Below are positions 6,164 through 8,183 of a stretch of DNA of 8,183 nucleotides, piece after piece. The notes under the pieces are model-generated. The model was not told the DNA's origin. It made no database searches and worked only from the letters and a program-made list of their open reading frames with translations. The stretch spans positions 100,999-109,181 of the forward strand of contig NZ_MOMC01000024.1 of the NCBI RefSeq assembly GCF_001983105.1, written 5' to 3'. Each line of letters opens with the position of its first letter. Positions within the stretch are counted from its first letter, which is position 1. The position numbers were made by a program, and so were the translations under genes. Source of the stretch: Pseudofrankia asymbiotica. Its GTDB lineage: Bacteria; Actinomycetota; Actinomycetes; Frankiales; Frankiaceae.

Positions 6164-6194
6164 GTTATCACCCAGTTGCCGCGAGCCGCGTCAC
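6164..6194 (-). promoter_or_regulatory. Candidate promoter of the ROK kinase gene
   Basis: On the minus strand GTGACG (6194-6189) could be a -35 and GATAAC (6169-6164) a -10, with a 19-nt spacer, slightly long. A TG just before the -10 (extended -10 form) supports it partly. The inverted repeat at 6142-6162 lies immediately downstream. Confidence 0.35.
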
Positions 6195-6436
6195 ATACCT
6201 GCCAGTGATGCCCGACTTTGGTGCCCTCGTGGCGGCGAGCCGACCGCCTGGGCGCCGAAGGCACCAGGCTGGTCGAGCGCCTCCGGCCACGCGAGACGCC
6301 GCCGTCGTGGCATCGTCGCGCAGCCGCCGCCGGGTCGGCCTGGCGGCTCCGGCCCCGCCCCGCCGCTCGCCGGCCGATGAGGGAACTGTGGGCAAGCGCA
6401 TCGGGCCGCCCGCCGGAGGACGGCGACGGTTGTCGT

Positions 6437-6442
6437 TAGCCT
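6437..6442 (+). promoter_or_regulatory. Candidate -10 box of the FMN reductase gene
   Basis: TAGCCT within CGTTAGCCTCGGAGT closely resembles the CGTTAGCGTGCCGGAGT before the hydrolase gene at 1581, suggesting the same promoter class. It would give a 5' leader of about 50 nt. A short TTGC-ATCC-GCAA inverted repeat (6451-6462) lies at the expected transcript start and could be an operator, though its arms are only 4 bp. Confidence 0.3.
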
Positions 6443-6482
6443 CGGAGTAGTTGCATCCGCAATCCTCATCGTCGTCACCGAA

Positions 6483-6490
6483 GGTGGAGG
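6483..6490 (+). promoter_or_regulatory. Ribosome binding site fixing the FMN reductase start
   Basis: GGTGGAGG stands 8 nt before the GTG at 6499. This favours 6499 over the in-frame TTG at 6451, which would add 16 residues including a serine run not typical of the family. Confidence 0.7.
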
Positions 6491-6498
6491 CCGTCGCC

Positions 6499-7068
6499 GT
6501 GCCGAAGCTGCAGATCATCATCTCAAGCACCCGCCCGGGTCGGGTCGGGCCGTCCATCGGCGCCTGGGTGGCCGAGCAGGCGGGCGCGCGCGGCGGCTTC
6601 GACGTCGAGCTCATCGACCTCGCCGACGTGGACCTCCCGCTGTTCGACGAGCCGAAGCACCCGCGCCTGGGCGACTACGCCCACGACCACACCCAGCGGT
6701 GGGCCGCCTCGGTCGCCTCGGCGGACGCGTTCGTCTTCGTCATGGCGGAGTACAACCACTCGTTCACCGCGCCGCTGAAGAACGCACTCGACTTCCTGTC
6801 GGCCGAGTGGCAGCACAAGCCGGTCGGTTTCGTCAGCTACGGCGGGGTGGCCGCCGGCACCCGCGCCGTGCAGGCGATCAAGCCCGTGGTCGCCGCCCTC
6901 TCGATGATCCCCGCGGGCCCGGCGGTGAACATCGCCTTTGTCGGCCAGAAGATCGATTCGACCGGCACGCTGCGGGCCGACGACGCGATGGAGGCCGCCG
7001 CGAAGCTGATGTTCGATGAGCTGGCTCGCTGGATCGAGGTGCTCGCCCCGCTACGGCCTGGGCGCTAG
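6499..7068 (+). CDS. NADPH-dependent FMN reductase family protein (flavodoxin-like fold)
   Basis: This soluble flavoprotein of 189 residues probably reduces FMN, quinones or similar acceptors with NAD(P)H. The first strand and FMN phosphate loop read LQIIISSTRPGR (4-15), and the flavin-ring loop is AEYNHSFTAPLKNALDFL (83-100). A VSYGG segment (112-116) forms the second isoalloxazine contact. Length matches the family (about 180-200). The usual proline of the PEYN motif is alanine (A83); the neighbouring E-Y-N is kept, so flavin binding should persist. The start was chosen from the ribosome site at 6483-6490. The gene is divergent from the ROK gene and overlaps the lipase gene tail to tail by 18 bp. 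Its role is most likely quinone or xenobiotic reduction under redox stress, or flavin supply to an unlinked monooxygenase; the context does not decide. Confidence 0.92.
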   Translation: MPKLQIIISSTRPGRVGPSIGAWVAEQAGARGGFDVELIDLADVDLPLFDEPKHPRLGDYAHDHTQRWAASVASADAFVFVMAEYNHSFTAPLKNALDFLSAEWQHKPVGFVSYGGVAAGTRAVQAIKPVVAALSMIPAGPAVNIAFVGQKIDSTGTLRADDAMEAAAKLMFDELARWIEVLAPLRPGR

Positions 7069-8183
7069 CGGGCCCGCGCAGATGTTGGGGGCCGGCGGCG
7101 GGTCGGCGGCGAACCGGTCCGCGATCCAGCTGTACATCTCGGGAAGGGACGCGTCGACGACCGTGCGATGGTCCGCGATCGCGTAGCGGTGGTAGGCGAC
7201 CTCGGTGCCGGTGGCGCACAGGTCGCGCACCACACCATCCGTCACGGGCTGATGGATCACATCGTCGATATCGCCCTGCAGCACCAGTACAGGGGCCATC
7301 CGGGCGATGACCGCGGTCCGCTGCGCGGCGAACACCGAGGCGTAGGGCTCCGTGGTCAGCGGGTCGTGGACGAACACGGTCGCGCTGGTCTGCCCGGAGC
7401 TCGCGACGAGCAGATCTACCGCGCACTTCTCCCGGGCGATCGACAACAACCGCTCTCCCTGCGCGGTGAGGTCGTCAGAAAGCCGCACGCCGGGATCGAT
7501 CACCGAGACGCCGAACGCCGCCAGCAGCACGTAGGCGACTCCGTTGGGCGCGGCCAGCATGCTGCGCAGCGAGTTCTGCACGTCAGCCAGGGGCGCGGTC
7601 GTCGCCACCCCGCGGATATGGAGTTCCGGCGCGTAGCGGGCGGCCAGCGCTCCGGCGGCCAACGCGGCCTGGCCGCCCTGTGAGTAACCCCAGATGACCA
7701 CGCTGCCGCCGGCGTGCGCGGCCGGCAGCGCCCGGGCGGCACGGGCGACGTCGAGCAGCGCCTGGGCCTCCGGGCGGGCGACATAGATCGCGTGCTCGCC
7801 GGGAGTGCCGAGCCCGATGTAGTCGGTGACGGCGAGCACGTATCCCTGCGTCACCAGCCCGAGCGCCCCGCCGATGGATGACAGCGGCGGGTTGGACCTG
7901 GACGGCGCGCACGCGTCATTCACGCCGGTGGTCCCATGCCCGAAGGCGACCACCGGCCGGCCGCTTGCCAGGACCGGGCCGCCCTGCCCGGCCGACGGAG
8001 CGACCACCAGCCCGGAGGCCACGACGTCGGCGCCGTTCTGGTCCCGCGTGTGGTAGACGATCCGCCAGGCAGCCATGCCATCTGACGGGGTCAGCGGCAT
8101 CGCCGAGATCAGCTCGCCCGGCGCGCCCGGCCTGATGTCCGCGGGTAGCTCGGTGTCCGCCTGGGCCGGCCCGGCCGTCGCGG
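7051..8183 (-). CDS. Secretory lipase / alpha-beta hydrolase (LIP family), 5' end cut off
   Basis: This is a probable extracellular lipase or esterase. The open frame continues past the ATG at 8100 to the right edge, giving 27 more codons that end a signal-peptide-like stretch (ATAGPAQA, then DTELPADI), so the true start lies outside. Numbered from the Met at 8100: the family N-terminal block WRIVYHTRDQNG (12-23) and VASGLVVAP, the oxyanion-hole GHGTTG (54-59), CAPS (64-67), nucleophile elbow GYSQGG with Ser140, the acid in LQGDIDDVIH (Asp277-Asp280 region) and the catalytic histidine in ADHRTV (His311). Cysteines C64, C226, C295 and C341 could make two disulfides, fitting export. These blocks match the secretory lipase family known from Candida LIP proteins and many actinomycetes. 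Its last 18 bp overlap the end of the FMN reductase gene on the other strand. Confidence 0.9.
   Translation of the reverse strand, partial: ATAGPAQADTELPADIRPGAPGELISAMPLTPSDGMAAWRIVYHTRDQNGADVVASGLVVAPSAGQGGPVLASGRPVVAFGHGTTGVNDACAPSRSNPPLSSIGGALGLVTQGYVLAVTDYIGLGTPGEHAIYVARPEAQALLDVARAARALPAAHAGGSVVIWGYSQGGQAALAAGALAARYAPELHIRGVATTAPLADVQNSLRSMLAAPNGVAYVLLAAFGVSVIDPGVRLSDDLTAQGERLLSIAREKCAVDLLVASSGQTSATVFVHDPLTTEPYASVFAAQRTAVIARMAPVLVLQGDIDDVIHQPVTDGVVRDLCATGTEVAYHRYAIADHRTVVDASLPEMYSWIADRFAADPPPAPNICAGPLAPRP

Larger units (their letters stand above)
6116..6498. other. Intergenic region of 383 bp between the divergent ROK and FMN reductase genes
   Basis: No supported gene is found here. 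The left end (6116-6195) holds the ROK leader with an inverted repeat and promoter-like boxes. The right end (6430-6498) holds the candidate promoter and ribosome site of the FMN reductase. The middle (about 6200-6430) is very GC-rich; its open frames give Arg/Pro/Ala-rich translations without motif or start signal. A 7-bp inverted repeat TGGTGCC/GGCACCA (near 6220 and 6260) is the only structure I noted there. Confidence 0.6.

Noticed and set aside
5270..6208. A 312-codon plus-strand open frame opposite the ROK gene
   Set aside because: It is an Arg/Ala/Gly/Asp-rich shadow of a gene with a full set of ROK motifs, with no ribosome site or recognisable domain.
6094..6450. Open frames in the ROK / FMN reductase intergenic region
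   Set aside because: Translations are Arg/Pro/Ala-rich, overlap the ROK start on the other strand, lack ribosome sites and show no motif.
6451..6498. A 16-residue N-terminal extension of the FMN reductase from a TTG
   Set aside because: The GTG at 6499 has a strong ribosome site 8 nt upstream and starts right at the family's first beta strand; the extension contains a serine run and a weak start codon.
1..8183. CRISPR array, tRNA or rRNA genes, insertion sequence, phage or toxin-antitoxin genes
   Set aside because: I saw no regularly spaced repeats, cloverleaf or rRNA sequence, transposase or integrase motifs, or small paired toxin-antitoxin frames on either strand.

Overview
The window is GC-rich DNA with strong G/C bias at third codon positions, frequent GTG starts, leaderless-type promoter spacing and almost no intergenic space. 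This points to a high-GC actinomycete. A Frankia-like or Streptomyces-like host fits the gene types, but the genus cannot be fixed from the sequence alone. There are no RNA genes, no CRISPR array, no insertion sequence and no obvious recent island.

Layout, left to right. (1) Positions 1-1412, minus strand: a TetR-family regulator followed, with an ATGA start/stop overlap, by the ATP-binding subunit of an ABC exporter whose end (and probably a permease gene) lies beyond the left edge. A CTACAC-N4-GTGTAG palindrome just upstream of tetR is a good candidate autoregulatory operator. (2) Positions 1581-4021, plus strand: a small alpha/beta hydrolase with a complete catalytic triad, then a transmembrane serine/threonine protein kinase with a cysteine-containing extracytoplasmic C-terminal domain. 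The 80-bp gap between them can form competing hairpins. (3) Positions 4026-4817, minus strand: a helix-turn-helix protein of unknown function, convergent with the kinase (4-bp gap). Upstream of it is a striking AT-rich 32-bp palindrome that contains promoter-like elements on both strands. (4) Positions 4875-5116: a non-annotated stretch with a coding-like remnant, a perfect 16-bp palindrome, an imperfect tandem repeat and a terminator-type hairpin behind the next gene. (5) Positions 5117-6115, minus strand: a ROK-family sugar kinase (glucokinase-like) with an intact zinc site and an inverted repeat in its promoter/leader. (6) Positions 6499-7068, plus strand: an NADPH-dependent FMN reductase. 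It overlaps by 18 bp, tail to tail, with (7) 7051 to the right edge, minus strand: a probably secreted lipase of the LIP-type alpha/beta hydrolase family, cut at its N-terminus by the window end.

The tetR/ABC pair is a recognisable drug-resistance-type operon. The other genes are mostly singly transcribed or convergent, and the sequence shows no pathway joining them. I see no clear new multi-gene system. The most unusual signals are the AT-rich palindrome at 4843-4874, the coding-like remnant with palindrome at 4890-5102, and the sensor-like domain on the kinase.
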